DNA of 64,000 nt from Litsea cubeba (taxonomy: Eukaryota > Streptophyta > Magnoliopsida > Laurales > Lauraceae): assembly GCA_012931725.1 (NCBI GenBank), contig WHSA01001334.1, forward strand, positions 62,001 through 126,000. The letters run 5' to 3'. Positions 52,984-63,533 of this stretch are shown here, in pieces. The notes under the pieces are model-generated. The model saw only the letters and a list, made by a program, of their open reading frames with translations, searched no databases and had not been told where the DNA came from. Position 1 is the first letter of the stretch. Each line of letters starts with the position of its first letter. A program made the position numbers and the translations under genes.

Positions 52984-53412
52984 ATCCATATCATCCATGA
53001 GACCCCCATCGTACAACTCCGAATAGTGGGTCTCGGTGTTCTAAGCGATGATTACAGTGGTTGGATTGGGGCCAGGCACCTTCCCCGGTGTTGGTTCGTG
53101 CCATTGAAGGAGTGGTTGCGATGGACCGATGCTGTGCTGAGGGAGTGCGGCGACATTTTAAGGGCTTTGAGTGTTTACTAGGCTATATTGGTCACCCGGG
53201 ATTGGGTCCCGTGCAAAAGCAATGAGGCCTGCCGGGAGTTCATCGAGACCTTCTGCCCTGCCACTAATACCTTCATCACCCCCAAATGCTGAATTGGGGT
53301 TTTCGTTTTAGGAAATCGAAAGGTTCTGGCTGCCTATCTTGGGGGAGTTTTATGAAGAGGTAGTCCCCCGCAATTCTCACTTGACACTTGCTACATTTGA
53401 GTGAAGAATTCA
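52984..53412 (+). pseudogene. Plant mobile domain (PMD, aminotransferase-like) remnant
   Basis: The frame at 53070-53180 reads EWLRWTDAVLRECGDILRAL, then a stop, then AILVTRDWVP, CREFIETFCPATNTF and, after a frame change near 53290, ELGFSF and LPILGEFYEEVVPRNS. This order (W..W...L...G.ll...I..AI..S, FWCPATNTF, E.GFSLWDIE...LPI.GEFYEE) matches the plant mobile domain family, found in MAIL1/MAIN-type genes and in transposons. Three stops and a frameshift show it is dead. Confidence 0.6.
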
Positions 53413-53635
53413 GGGCGACAGATGAGTGAAGAAAGGTAAGAAGAGTAGAGATGGCTCGTGCTGGCTTTCTACAGCAGATCTAATGCCTCGAGTGGACTGC
53501 AGCACGTTCTATTAACATCAAGATGAATGGTATTGATCTCACTTGATCCAATAGCCTGACCGTTTGCCGATGTGTAAATTTTAGTTTGGCTCTCTTTGTT
53601 CCATACTTTTTTTTGATATCTTCAATCTAAAGCTA

Positions 53636-53832
53636 AGGAGAGAACGGCTCTTTACCTGAGTGGTAAGGAGGGGCAATTCTTACCTAGCTACCTAGGGTTT
53701 GAACCCTGGTACACCACTTCTTTCCACGTGTGCGGGGCTTAATTTCTTTCCTCTTGTGTGGGCTTTCTTCATGTGTGTTTGCGGTTTCTCTTGGGTTCAT
53801 CCCCCTTGGCTGAGGTACTAAAAAAAAAAGAA
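53636..53832 (+). mobile_element. SINE-like element
   Basis: A tRNA-like head (TACCTGAGTGGTAAGG as box A-like, GGTTTGAACCC as box B, 53696-53706) is followed by a 3' part ending TTGGCTGAGGTAC and an A-run (53819-53830). Size and structure fit a tRNA-derived SINE. Target duplication not resolved. Confidence 0.6.
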
Positions 53833-55098
53833 ATCAATGATAGAACTAAGGTGTTTGATTTTGAGCGGTTCATATTTTAAACTTAGCCTTAAGTGAATGG
53901 GATTAGTAAATTTGTTAGTTCTGCTCTCAAAGAACTGGGACTCGATTGAAAAAACCCTCTTAGAATATTGTTAGAAACCAATGTTTCAAAAAGGAGATCA
54001 GATGATGCAGTTTGACCCAGTTGAACCACCAAGACTCATGTTGCGGTTTGAATGAATCAAAATGTGGAGTTGCTACTGGATATGTTTGAGAGTTTTCCTC
54101 ATGTCAATATTGTTTTCCAAAAGTCTGCCTGTGAGGTTTTTTCTTTAAATTTATTTTACTTAAGTTTATATTTGATCAATTTAGTATTGCAGCTCAGGCC
54201 TGCACCAATCCATTAGAGTCTATAAAATGGTTGGTCTGGGCCATTTGATACATCAATCAGTCCAGAAAGCTGATATCATCAAGCTAATGCTAACCCTGGG
54301 CTTGGTACAAGACCTACTTGTTGAATTTACAAATTAATAGGGCCTCGGCAGATTCCTACAGTTGGGCCATGTGTCGCCAATGACAAAGCTAGACGTTGGA
54401 CCTTGTTGTGATGTTAACCTGCTTGTCTCTTTTCTCTCTACTTGGCTATATGGATGTAATGCACCTGAGTTCTGTCTGGTACAAATCTGAGCTTGGATCC
54501 ATAACCCCGGAATCATACTCTCCATGTACGGTGCACAAGTTTAGAGTCCGAATTGCTGATTGGGCTGGATCTAGACCCTTCCTCCCTTAACATGCTTGGG
54601 CCTTTATTGGTCACAAGGTCTCATCAAGTAGACTAGGGCCTCCTCCTATAATCCATATCAAGGAAGCTCACCCAGGGTTACTCTTAGATATTTTGGCCCT
54701 AAAATCATGTACCATGCGTGGCTCTTGGCCCATCCGAGTCCAGTCCAGCCCACCCTTCCTCCTAGTTATCATGAGTTTCGAAACCCTATCTAATCTAATC
54801 TAACCATTGGAGGTATAAACAATAAAAATAGTAGGACCATATGGGGTCTCAAGAGCGAAGCCGCCCCAAATTTGAGCACAAAATCACGGCCATTGATGAA
54901 AAAGTTGAGTAGGCGAGTCTCCTGATAGTTGAAGCACCAGCACCACCACCATTATCATCATTATGTGGCCATATCCCATCTATACTATATGCCCCTTTAA
55001 TAAGCTTTTATTTGTACGTTTACCAATCAAGCTTTTTTAAATAGATTTAATTCTTGCTTGGCGGTATATTTGTCAAACGGTCTTTTTAAATAGGGATT
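53833..55098. other. Unassigned sequence
   Basis: No gene or element recognised on either strand. Confidence 0.4.
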
Positions 55099-55492
55099 TG
55101 ATCCAGTGAGAACTGTTCTCACGAAGTCATCGTGAGAACTTTTTTATAGGGCCCACTGGGGGTCTCATTTTGGGATGAGACTGGTGGGGATTGAAATATC
55201 TATATGGGACCACCATGAATATCAAGTTTGGCCCCAATTCCATGCTCCTAACCCCTTCATCCATGACCGACAAGCCTAGTTCATTCATATAGGTATATAG
55301 TCGATCCAACGGTCTAATTCATTCACATTGGTGCCAAACTTTGGCGTGTGTGACTATCAAGGGGGTCCCTATCTATTGCAAGATTTGGATTGGGTGATAG
55401 GTGGGCTCCACCCATAGTTCTCAAGGTTTGAACCGTGAGAACAGTTTCTCACCAGATCATTTCAAACCGGAGAACAGTTTCTCACCAGATCA
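55099..55492. mobile_element. MITE with GTGAGAA..GTTCTCAC termini
   Basis: Left TGATCCAGTGAGAACTGTTC plus TCAC pairs with the reverse complement of the right end TGATCTGGTGAGAAACTGTT plus CTCAC. The right terminus is duplicated (ends at 55459 and 55492). No coding. Confidence 0.6.
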
Positions 55493-55864
55493 TTTTCCTT
55501 TTAAATATATCTATTTCAGTCAAATTTGGTTCAATAAGCTCTATTTCAATTATATCAGACTGTCAAATGCATTTCTTTTTTTGGTTCACCTATTGACAAC
55601 TACCAACGATCATGGTGGCTGCCGGATATTGTCATGGAGCATAGGTGATTGTATTTGACAGCTGAAAATACAAAAAGTTATTTGTAGATATTAAAAAAGG
55701 TGGTTAGCATAAAATGGCCACGTGTCCTTGATTGCTAAGCTGGACTACGACAGGGGCTGGAACGAGAGGGTTAGGGGGTGAGCCCCACAAAAAATGCTTT
55801 TTTTTTTATGCTGTTGTCCCAAGGACAACTCAACATAAAGCAACATAAAGCACTGGTTTAAATG

Positions 55865-56369
55865 GAGGTAAAATTTTAAATAAGGCCTAAATTTTTACCT
55901 TATTTTAAAAAAGGACATAAATCTCAAGACTTTTCAAATTAGTCCATAGGTTTTTCAGAAAGTTTTCAATTAAGAACATCCATCCATTTAAATATACTTT
56001 TCGATATTTTTTTCCTCAATTTTTGTAAATACCCAAATTACCCTTCATTAAATTAAAATCATCCTCCACTTCCTCCATATTCTCCCCATTTCCTTCATCG
56101 ATGCCCCTCGGTGATCCGAAACAATCAGTATATCCATGGCGATTGGCTGAATGTAGTGGCTATCAGAACCATATCATAGCTTTAAATGAAGGGTAATTTG
56201 AGTATCTTAGAAAATTTGAAAGAAAAAGTCGCTATGAAATACCTAAAAATGGATGAATGTCCTTATTTGAAAACTTACTGAAACACTTATTGACTAATTT
56301 GAAAATTTTTTAAACTTGTGTCTTGTTTTGAAATAAGATAAAAACTTAAGGCCGTATTTGAAAACTCCC
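55865..56369. mobile_element. Mutator-type MITE (505 bp) with long inverted termini
   Basis: A perfect 9-bp duplication GTTTAAATG (55856-55864, 56370-56378). Terminal inverted repeats extend over about 60 bp (AAATAAGGCCTAAATTTTTA versus AAATACGGCCTTAAGTTTTT, then CTTATTT and AAGGACATAAAT/AAGACACAAGT). Non-coding. Confidence 0.75.
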
Positions 56370-56378
56370 GTTTAAATG

Positions 56379-57158
56379 TATAGAAACAAGTAGAGAAAAT
56401 TGAAAATAATTCAAATTTCAATTAAGGACAATTTTCTCGAGTTTTTCTCCAATTGAAACACACCAAAGCCTAGTATGGATTTAGCACAGTTGGGCTGTGG
56501 TTAGGGGCTTAGGGCTCACACTGATAGAATAATCCTAACTATTCATCTAATGTGGTGACAAAGGTACCTGATTTAATTTGGGCGATATCCACCTTTGTTT
56601 GAATGCAACCAAGTCATATGATTTGTGTTAATTTCTATGCTGAGGCAAATAGTCTAATGTGTATTGCCTAGTTATACTTTTTTACAATTGATTAATCAGA
56701 CGCTGCATATCACTAATATGGAACTAAGATTTGGCCCAATTCTTATCACCCTGACTTAGAATCTGGGCCATTTCTTATATAAATATTTTCTTATCTAAAA
56801 TAAGCTGCATGTGGTTAATGACCATGTCGTCTATTCTTATCTAAAACAAGCAGCTATCATGGGGTGGGTCATTTCAATTTTTGAGTTCGTAATCGTATCC
56901 TCCTCGACCAAGTCTACAGAGAGCCCACTTATGAAGTCTAAACAGCTCTAAAATATTGTTTAAGGTGTAATGACACTTAAAGCAATGAATGTGCTTAGGG
57001 ATAGGCAGTTGCCATTTCCGTTGTGAAATGAGGTCATTTCCAAGGTCAAAATGTAATTGTCGCGTAAAATTTACTATGTAGAGAAAATTTCAATTTTGCT
57101 CATTTTAGGGGATATTTTGAGTGCATTTGAGTATGAAGTTTCTTGAAATATTTTAAAA
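56379..57158. other. Unassigned sequence
   Basis: No gene recognised; unique flank of Retand element 2. Confidence 0.4.
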
Positions 57159-57163
57159 GTACC

Positions 57164-58060
57164 TGTGTGGGGAGATTTCCAGAACCACAGGATTAAGCTA
57201 ATCGCAGCCATCAGATGAGGCTAAGCACTCTCACGTGCCGTCCTCGTGCCATCCACGTGGCACCAATCTCACCCCGGCTACCAGGACAAAGGCCTCGGCC
57301 GAAGTCAAGCAACCCCGGACCGCCAGCGCCGAACTCGGCTACCCCTGTGTCCATTCCGGCACCCATCCAGGCAGAAAACTCCACCTCGGCTGAAGAAGCC
57401 GAAGCAAGAGAGAACCTTCGCTTGCACCCCCCATCCCCCACGTCATCAGGCACGTGGAAGAATAGGGGCGCGAGCTAGTGGGACAGATGCGACATCCAGC
57501 CGCTCACAATCTTCGCCAGATCCCTGACAGGGCGGCATCCAGCGGCTGAGGCCACATCAGGGCAGGGCCCGAGGGCAGATCCGCTGGTACCCCTACCGCC
57601 AAAGGCGCCCAACACGATCTGGCCCAACAAGATGTGCATTAAATGCGACGTGGGCTGACCCGACGCGCATTTAATACAGAGTGGGCTGGATTGGACCGCA
57701 ATTAATGCAATGTGGGCTGATCGTGACTTCCCAGTCGAATCACGGGACCCACACCACAATATCTCCCAAAGATACGTTCCAAACTCTATAAATAGAGGCT
57801 CAAACCACCATCTAAGGTACGCACAATTTCATACACAGAGCCGTTACTCTGTCTCTCTTCTTCCTCTCCTTCCATTGTTCCAGTTCATTCACTGACTTTG
57901 GCATCGGAGAGCCTTGCGCCGCCCAGGCCAGGGTCCTTTGATCGTTTGCTCTTCTCTTTCAGGCTTTCAGAAGGCACCCAGTCATTCCCAGTCATCATCA
58001 TCATCGGATAAGTCCTCTAAGGCACCTCCTTATTGTGGGTCATCATTTTCTGCACCTACA
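57164..58060 (+). repeat. 5' LTR of Retand element 2
   Basis: 897 bp with TATA box TATAAATA near 57786. Lacks the 12-bp block present in the 3' LTR near 62431. Confidence 0.95.
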
Positions 58061-58061
58061 A

Positions 58062-58079
58062 TTGGCGCCGTCTGTGGGA
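58062..58079 (+). promoter_or_regulatory. Primer-binding site of Retand element 2
   Basis: TTGGCGCCGTCTGTGGGA, identical to that of element 1 and placed two bases after the LTR. Confidence 0.8.
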
Positions 58080-58130
58080 AAGTAATATCCCAACCTTCCC
58101 AACCTTCTAAACCTCAATCTCTCAGAAGCC

Positions 58131-59969
58131 ATGCCACCGAAAGCTAAGAAGGGCGGAGAGTCCTCGAGGGCAATCCTCGAGCGGCTAGCGCCGTCGACGG
58201 ACGTCCCTCCTCAGGGACGGTCCCGAACGGTCCAAGGCACATCCGCAGGCGAGGGTCGCCTGGGCTCCCAACTCTTTGTCGAGATCCCATTCCAAGAGGG
58301 AGTCGAGGCCTCGCTCTCAGCGGACGAAACCGTGCCACCCCGACGCGACGAGCACCGGCGCGAGCGTCCCCGCAAAGATAAAGCTGTTGCCGTAGAGGAG
58401 ACGCGCCGCGATCAATTTCCAGCCGCTGGAGGAGACGTCACAGCCCAAGACGCTCTTCTCCAGAAGCAGGAGCGGTTAGTCCGAGAGCTCCAGCAGCTCC
58501 AACAGCAGCTAAGGGCAGCGCAAACCGCCTCCTTGAGGCAGGTCTCTGAGCCTCAAGGGAAGAAGAGGGACGCCCCCAGCAGGGCAGCCCAGCCTCCCCG
58601 CGAGGACCTCAGAAATCATCTGGACCGTAAGCGGAGCCAGGTCCATGACGAAGGCTCGAGCAACAGCCGAAGTCATCGTAGCCGTGATGGTCGGAATCAT
58701 AGCCATCTCAGCCCGAACCACTCCAAGCGAAAATCGAGAGCCCGGACTCCAGAAGAAGACGACGAGCAGGAACAGTTTGACAAGCGCGTCAGGTTGGCTC
58801 TTCAGCGCAACCTGGACGTGCGGGACCAGAAGCAGATCTGTGGCCACACTGATCTTGGGGGCTCACCCTTCACAAAAGAGATCGAGCGCACCCCCTTGCC
58901 CAGAAAGTTCTCCGTCCCGCGGTTCGTCCCCTATGACGAACTGTCCGACCCATCCGCTCACCTCCGACACTTCTCCCAGAAGATGTCCATCTGGGGGAAT
59001 GAGGGTCACCTGAACTGCAAGATCTTCTCCTCCAGTTTGGGCGACCTCCCCCTGAAGTGGTTCTATTCTCTCCCAGAGAAGTCCATTTCGAGTTGGAAGG
59101 AGCTCCAGCTCTCCTTCCTGAAGAAGTTCCAAGCGTACACCGTCATCCCCAAGAAGGAAGGGGACCTCCTCGCCCTGAGAATGAAGCAGGGCGAAGCCCT
59201 CGCCAAGTTCGCCCAGCGATTATGGGCGGTCTACAGCCAGATCGAGGGCACGAGGGAAGAGATAGCAATCTACGCCTTCCAGCATGCCCTGATCCCCGGC
59301 CACGACTTGCGGAAGAACTTGGCCGGGAACCCCCCAGAATCCATGCTAGAGTTGATGTCCCGGGTGAAGCGCTTCATCGCCCAAGAGGAAGACGAGATCC
59401 AAGCCCGGGATCAAGACGGGCATCCGGAGCCCGAGCAGAAGAGCAACCAGCCTCGGCAGAGAGGCGGGAAGCCCTTCCAGAAGCAGGAGCCCGAGCAGGC
59501 TTGGGACGCCAGTTCGGCGGAGCCCACACCGCCTAGGTCTGGGGGCACCGGCAGGCCAAGGCCTCACGCCAGCGCCTATCAAGGCATCAGCGTCGTCTTC
59601 AGAGAGCCGATACAACAGATCCTGAACAAAATAAAGGGTAAGCCCTTCTTCGAGTGGCCTCAGCCCCTGAGAAATGAGCCCACCAACGGCAGTCGAAGCA
59701 AGCTCTACTGCTCCTACCACAAAGGTAAAGGACACAAGACCGAGGAGTGCAACTCTCTGAAGTGGTACCTGGAGAAACTCGCCGGCGAAGGCCACCTCCC
59801 AGAGTTCGTCAAGGCAGAAGATGCCGGCGGCAGCGGGGGCCGAGTTCACCAGAGCACGGCTCGGGACCCAGACAGCGAGGACTCCGAAAAGATCATTAAC
59901 GTGATCCACCTGGCGTCCTCGTTTCCCTCTCCCTCGTCTCGCGGAAGCCCGCATCGCACGGGAAGGTGA
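58131..59969 (+). CDS. Gag polyprotein of Retand element 2 (612 aa, open)
   Basis: An uninterrupted 612-codon frame starts at MPPKAKKGGESSRA, the same start as the element 1 gag. Residues about 1-230 are basic and Ser/Arg/Glu-rich with a short coiled coil (LLQKQERLVRELQQLQQQLR). The capsid-like region follows (VPRFVPYDELSDPSAHLRHF, LPLKWFYSLPEK, SWKELQLSFLKKFQ, MKQGEALAKFAQRLWAVYSQ, about residues 265-420). Then come a Lys/Gln/Pro linker and the zinc knuckle YCSYHKGKGHKTEEC (about residues 525-540). It ends just after SSFPSPSSRG in a new frame (HRTGR) created by a small deletion. If expressed, it could form particles and be mobilised by enzymes of an autonomous relative. Confidence 0.9.
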   Translation: MPPKAKKGGESSRAILERLAPSTDVPPQGRSRTVQGTSAGEGRLGSQLFVEIPFQEGVEASLSADETVPPRRDEHRRERPRKDKAVAVEETRRDQFPAAGGDVTAQDALLQKQERLVRELQQLQQQLRAAQTASLRQVSEPQGKKRDAPSRAAQPPREDLRNHLDRKRSQVHDEGSSNSRSHRSRDGRNHSHLSPNHSKRKSRARTPEEDDEQEQFDKRVRLALQRNLDVRDQKQICGHTDLGGSPFTKEIERTPLPRKFSVPRFVPYDELSDPSAHLRHFSQKMSIWGNEGHLNCKIFSSSLGDLPLKWFYSLPEKSISSWKELQLSFLKKFQAYTVIPKKEGDLLALRMKQGEALAKFAQRLWAVYSQIEGTREEIAIYAFQHALIPGHDLRKNLAGNPPESMLELMSRVKRFIAQEEDEIQARDQDGHPEPEQKSNQPRQRGGKPFQKQEPEQAWDASSAEPTPPRSGGTGRPRPHASAYQGISVVFREPIQQILNKIKGKPFFEWPQPLRNEPTNGSRSKLYCSYHKGKGHKTEECNSLKWYLEKLAGEGHLPEFVKAEDAGGSGGRVHQSTARDPDSEDSEKIINVIHLASSFPSPSSRGSPHRTGR

Positions 59970-60223
59970 TGGAAGCCGAGCTCGGGCTGGCACCCAAAAA
60001 AGCTCACCTCGGCCGAACTGCGATCAAAGCCCAGATTCCGGCGAACTTCAACATCGTCTCGCCCAAATTCGGCCCCGAGCTGGCATGGCCCGTTCGGGGT
60101 GATCTCACGGGCAACGAAGTCAGCCTACAAGCTCAGACAGGGCAAGCCACTGCCGAGATCGCGGAATGCGTCCCGCCTGAAGAAATCCTGTTTCTAAAAA
60201 ATGTAGCAAGTCACATTCAATAA
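59970..60223 (+). pseudogene. Fused remnants of protease-linker, RNase H and integrase ends
   Basis: The sequence first matches element 1 near 10005-10045 (end of the gag linker), then near 15143-15200 (GTAIKAQI.A.F end of RNase H 1), then near 16885-17010 (GPF.V...G..SYKLEDL end of integrase in a shifted frame). Thus two separate deletions removed roughly 5.1 kb (including the position of the solo LTR of element 1) and 1.7 kb in element 1 coordinates. The ORF 59966-60223 crosses these joins and is not a functional protein. Confidence 0.8.
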
Positions 60224-60285
60224 AAGTGCATTTTGCCCTGTCATCAAATCTCTGTCATTTCTCCTTACATGACTTCGACAGCTCC

Positions 60286-60798
60286 GGGTCCAACGCCCTG
60301 GAAAAGGCCTCGAGTCCAGACTCGGTCGTTTCCTAAAGTCCCGGGTCCAACGCCCTGGAAAAGGCCTCGAGTCCAGACTCGGTCGTTTCCTAAAGCCCCG
60401 GGTCTACCGCCCTGGAAAAGGCCTCGAGCCCAGACTCGGTCGTTTCCTAAAGCTCCGAGTCCAACGCCCTGGAAAAGGCCTCGAGTCCAGACTCGGTCGT
60501 TTCCTAAAGCCCCGGGTCCAACGCCCTGGAAAAGGCCTCGAGTCCAGACTCGGTCGTTTCCTAAAGCCCCGGGTCCAACGCCCTGGAAAAGGCCTCGAGT
60601 CCAGACTCGGTCGTTTCCTAAAGCCCCGGGTCCAACGCCCTGGAAAAGGCCTCGAGTCCAGACTCGGTCGTTTCCTAAAGCTCCGGGTCTACCGCCCTAG
60701 AAAAGGCCTCGAGCCCAGACTCGGTCGTTTCCTAAAGCTCCGGGTCCTGGACCCTGGAGAAGGCCTCGAGTTCGGACACTCGGCCGGATTCCTAAAGT
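60286..60798 (+). repeat. 57-bp tandem array in 3' region of Retand element 2
   Basis: Nine units start every 57 bp (60286, 60343, 60400 ... 60742), each GGGTCCAACGCCCTGGAAAA then GGCCTCGAGTCCAGACTCGG. Because 57 is divisible by three, one frame (60233-60700) is open through eight units and reads PGPTPWKRPRVQTRSFPKA repeatedly. Units 3 and 8 share variants. Confidence 0.95.
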
Positions 60799-61200
60799 CA
60801 GGGTTTTTACACCCCTCAAAGATCATTGCCGGGCTCACGCTTCCACAGCCGAGACCAGCGGAATGACGACTCCACTTCGGCACAAGGCAGCTCGTCTCGG
60901 CCAAAGCCAGCCATTTCGGCCAAGGGCAGCTTTCCAGAGGAAGAGAGCTTTGCCAGCACCCGAACACCCAAAAATGCAAGTATTCCAGAGCAATGCAAAG
61001 AAAGAGAAAAAGAACTCAAAAGCATTGTACACAGTTTGGGTGATCACAGAATTCCCCCCTTTTATTTGTAAACTGCTTCATTACAAGGGTTGCAGAACAG
61101 AAAAGAAAATACAGAAAGGAGGATCGCAGTCCTCTAAAAACAGAAAAGCTGAGAAGCAAAAATTTTACATAAAAGAAGACAGAAATGTAGAGGAGCCTGG
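60799..61200. other. Non-coding 3' region of Retand element 2
   Basis: Homologous to about 17515-17900 of element 1. The 0.97-kb stretch that follows there (17900-18870) is absent here. Confidence 0.7.
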
Positions 61201-61990
61201 CTACAGTGGTTTCGGCGACTCGACCAGGTCGATCACCATATCTGCCGAACCAGAGGGGGCTTCAACTGGTACCCTCAGCCAAAGCAGGGGCAGAAGAGGC
61301 ATCACCTTGAGGCACGGCCGAAGCATCTCTCGAGACCGGGGCAGCTGGAGCGTCGTCAGCGGCAGGAGCAGAATCTGAGTACTTCGGCAGGTCCCGATAG
61401 ATAGGATGATCTTCGGGGACCCCCGCACATCTCAGTGCGGCCAGGCATCCTTCCTCGGACAGGATGGCGGTGATCTCCTCCACCTGCTTCTCATATAGCT
61501 CGGATGCATGATCCACCCCATCCTGGAAAGCAGACTGGGCCTCAGAAAGAAGAGAAGCTCTCTCCTTCTCCAGCTCGGCGTTCGCCGTCTTCAACTTCAC
61601 CGTTTCGGCTCGCCCAGCCAGCACTTCCCCGCGCAGTCTCGTCCCCTCGGCCGTCGATTCAGCCTTTAACCTGGCCAGCTCCGACTCCAGCTCGGCAGTC
61701 TTCCTGTTCCTTGCCCAGACCTCGCCCTTCAGCTGGTTTGCCTTCGCCGTAAATTCGGCGACATCAGCCAGAGCTGATGCCAGCCGAGCGGCCTCCTCAG
61801 CACTAGCCTTCTTCGTCCGCTCCATTCCCGCCTGCAGCTCCTCCAGCCCTCACTCGCAGCTCGGCGTCGTCTCGCACCGGCCTCTGCACAACAAGCAACA
61901 AGAGAGTCAGCTCGGCATCGCCGAGATCAAGCAAAGCAATAAAGAGAAAAGAGGCGATGTTTACTTGGGACAGTCCCGGGGCGACGTGGG
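61201..61990 (-). pseudogene. Truncated antisense gene of Retand element 2
   Basis: The minus strand retains the end of exon 1 with its GTAAAC donor (about 61960), the acceptor side of intron 1 (TTGTGCAG, about 61890) and then a direct fusion to the coiled-coil exon (MERTKKASAEEAARLASALA, LRGEVLAGRAETVKLKTANA), followed by EEGCLAALRCAGVPEDHPIY. Near 61270 a frameshift separates it from the terminal VIDLVESPKPL (stop 61203-61201). Compared with element 1, most of exon 1 and of exon 2 is missing. Confidence 0.75.
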
Positions 61991-62191
61991 ACCGCCAGCC
62001 TCCTGCTTTCGCCATCGCCGAACTCCCAGTCCCCCGTCGACTCGCTTCCCAGCACAGGCAAGACAGAGCATTCATTGCTTTAAAGAGTTGAAGCGACACC
62101 AGGCAATGATCACCGCATCCCCAGACGGATTCTTCTAGCTTTCAACCCCTAAAGGCTAGCACACTTCAGAGGTCAAAAGCTAGGGGGCAAT

Positions 62192-63100
62192 TGTGTGGGG
62201 AGATTTCCAGAACCACAGGATTAAGCTAATCGCAGCCATCAGATGAGGCTAAGCACTCTCACGTGCCCTCCTCGTGCCATCCACGTGGCACCAATCTCAC
62301 CCCGGCTACCAGGACAAAGGCCTCGGCCGAAGTCAAGCAACCCCGGACCGCCAGCGCCGAACTCGGCTACCCCTGTGTCCATTCCGGCACCCATCTCGGC
62401 AGAAAACTCCACCTCGGCTAAAGAAGCCGGGACAGAAGCCGAAGCAAGAGAGAACCTTCGCTTGCACCCCCCATCCCCCACGTCATCAGGCACGTGGAAG
62501 AATAGGGGCGCGAGCTAGTGGGACAGATGCGACATCCAGCCGCTCACAATCTTCGCCAGATCCCTGACAGGGCGGCATCCAGCGGCTGAGGCCACATCAG
62601 GGCAGGGCCCGAGGGCAGATCCGCTGGTACCCCTACCGCCAAAGGCGCCCAACACGATCTGGCCCAACAAGATGTGCATTAAATGCGACGTGGGCTGACC
62701 CGACGCGCATTTAATACCGGGTGGGCTGGATTGGACCGCAATTAATGCAATGTGGGCTGATCGTGACTTCCCAGTCGAATCACGGGACCCACACCACAAT
62801 ATCTCCCAAAGATACGTTCCGAACTCTATAAATAGAGGCTCAAACCACCATCTAAGGTACGCACAATTTCATACACAGAGCCGTTACCCTGTCTCTCTTC
62901 TTCCTCTCCTTCCATTGTTCCAGTTCATTCACTGACTTTGGCATCGGAGAGCCTTGCGCCGCCCAGGCCAGGGTCCTTTGATCGTTTGCTCTTCTCTTTC
63001 AGGCTTTCAGAAGGCACCCAGTCATTCCCAGTCATCATCATCATCGGATAAGTCCTCTAAGGCACCTCCTTATTGTGGGTCATCATTTTCTGCACCTACA
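62192..63100 (+). repeat. 3' LTR of Retand element 2
   Basis: 909 bp, preceded by the purine tract AGCTAGGGGGCAAT and followed by GTACC. Nearly identical to 57164-58060. Confidence 0.95.
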
Positions 63101-63105
63101 GTACC

Positions 63106-63415
63106 TTAGAGCTTAGTCCGAGGGCTTTTTTAATATAACTATAATCTTTAGTTTTGGATAACTTTTACTAATCTGAAAACGTTTAGGGTTTCGGAATTTC
63201 ATTGTTATCTTGATATGAAAATAATACTAATTTAATTTATCTTTGGATTTTCTCCTTGTTTTTTTATTTATTTTATTGTGGATTCAGGATTCCTTAGGCT
63301 GAAGTTTATCACAAATAGTAAAATTCATTTATTGTGTAATCAATCCGAGAGTTGGCAAACATTAGATAAGATCAAATTCCACCTCAATCTATAATTCTAG
63401 GACAATGGGTCTCAC
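63106..63415. other. Unassigned sequence
   Basis: AT-rich, nothing recognised. Confidence 0.4.
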
Positions 63416-63533
63416 TTGCAGATTTGCGGGCCTCAGAGAATTCTCTACCATCAGCCAATAGAGGATCCCTAAATATATCCATCTGCTTGTCGTACACATC
63501 AGCTGCCGCCCTTTCCCTTTGCTTCGGAATCAT
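63416..63533 (-). CDS. Exon-like block of an unknown gene
   Basis: On the minus strand a 118-bp open block is bounded by a good acceptor (CTGCTACAG before 63533) and a good donor (GTGAGA after 63416). It reads MIPKQRERAAADVYDKQMDI then FRDPLLADGREFSEARKSA, hydrophilic and protein-like. I do not recognise the family. Further exons would lie to the left, but the Retand element at 57164-63100 lies in that direction. Confidence 0.35.

Larger units (their letters stand above)
57164..63100 (+). mobile_element. Retand element 2: deletion derivative with intact gag (5.9 kb)
   Basis: LTRs 57164-58060 (897 bp) and 62192-63100 (909 bp) begin TGTGTGGGG and end CCTACA, flanked by a perfect duplication GTACC (57159-57163, 63101-63105). 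It carries the primer-binding site TTGGCGCCGTCTGTGGGA and a complete gag, then jumps to sequence matching the end of RNase H 1 and the end of integrase. It continues with the 57-bp array, a truncated antisense gene, polypurine tract and LTR. Protease, reverse transcriptase, both active RNase H cores and the integrase core are deleted. LTRs differ by about eight substitutions and a 12-bp indel by eye, so this is a younger insertion than element 1. Confidence 0.95.

Noticed and set aside
60286..60798. CRISPR-like regular repeats
   Set aside because: Units are contiguous (no unique spacers), lie in a plant LTR element and have a known retrotransposon 3' context.
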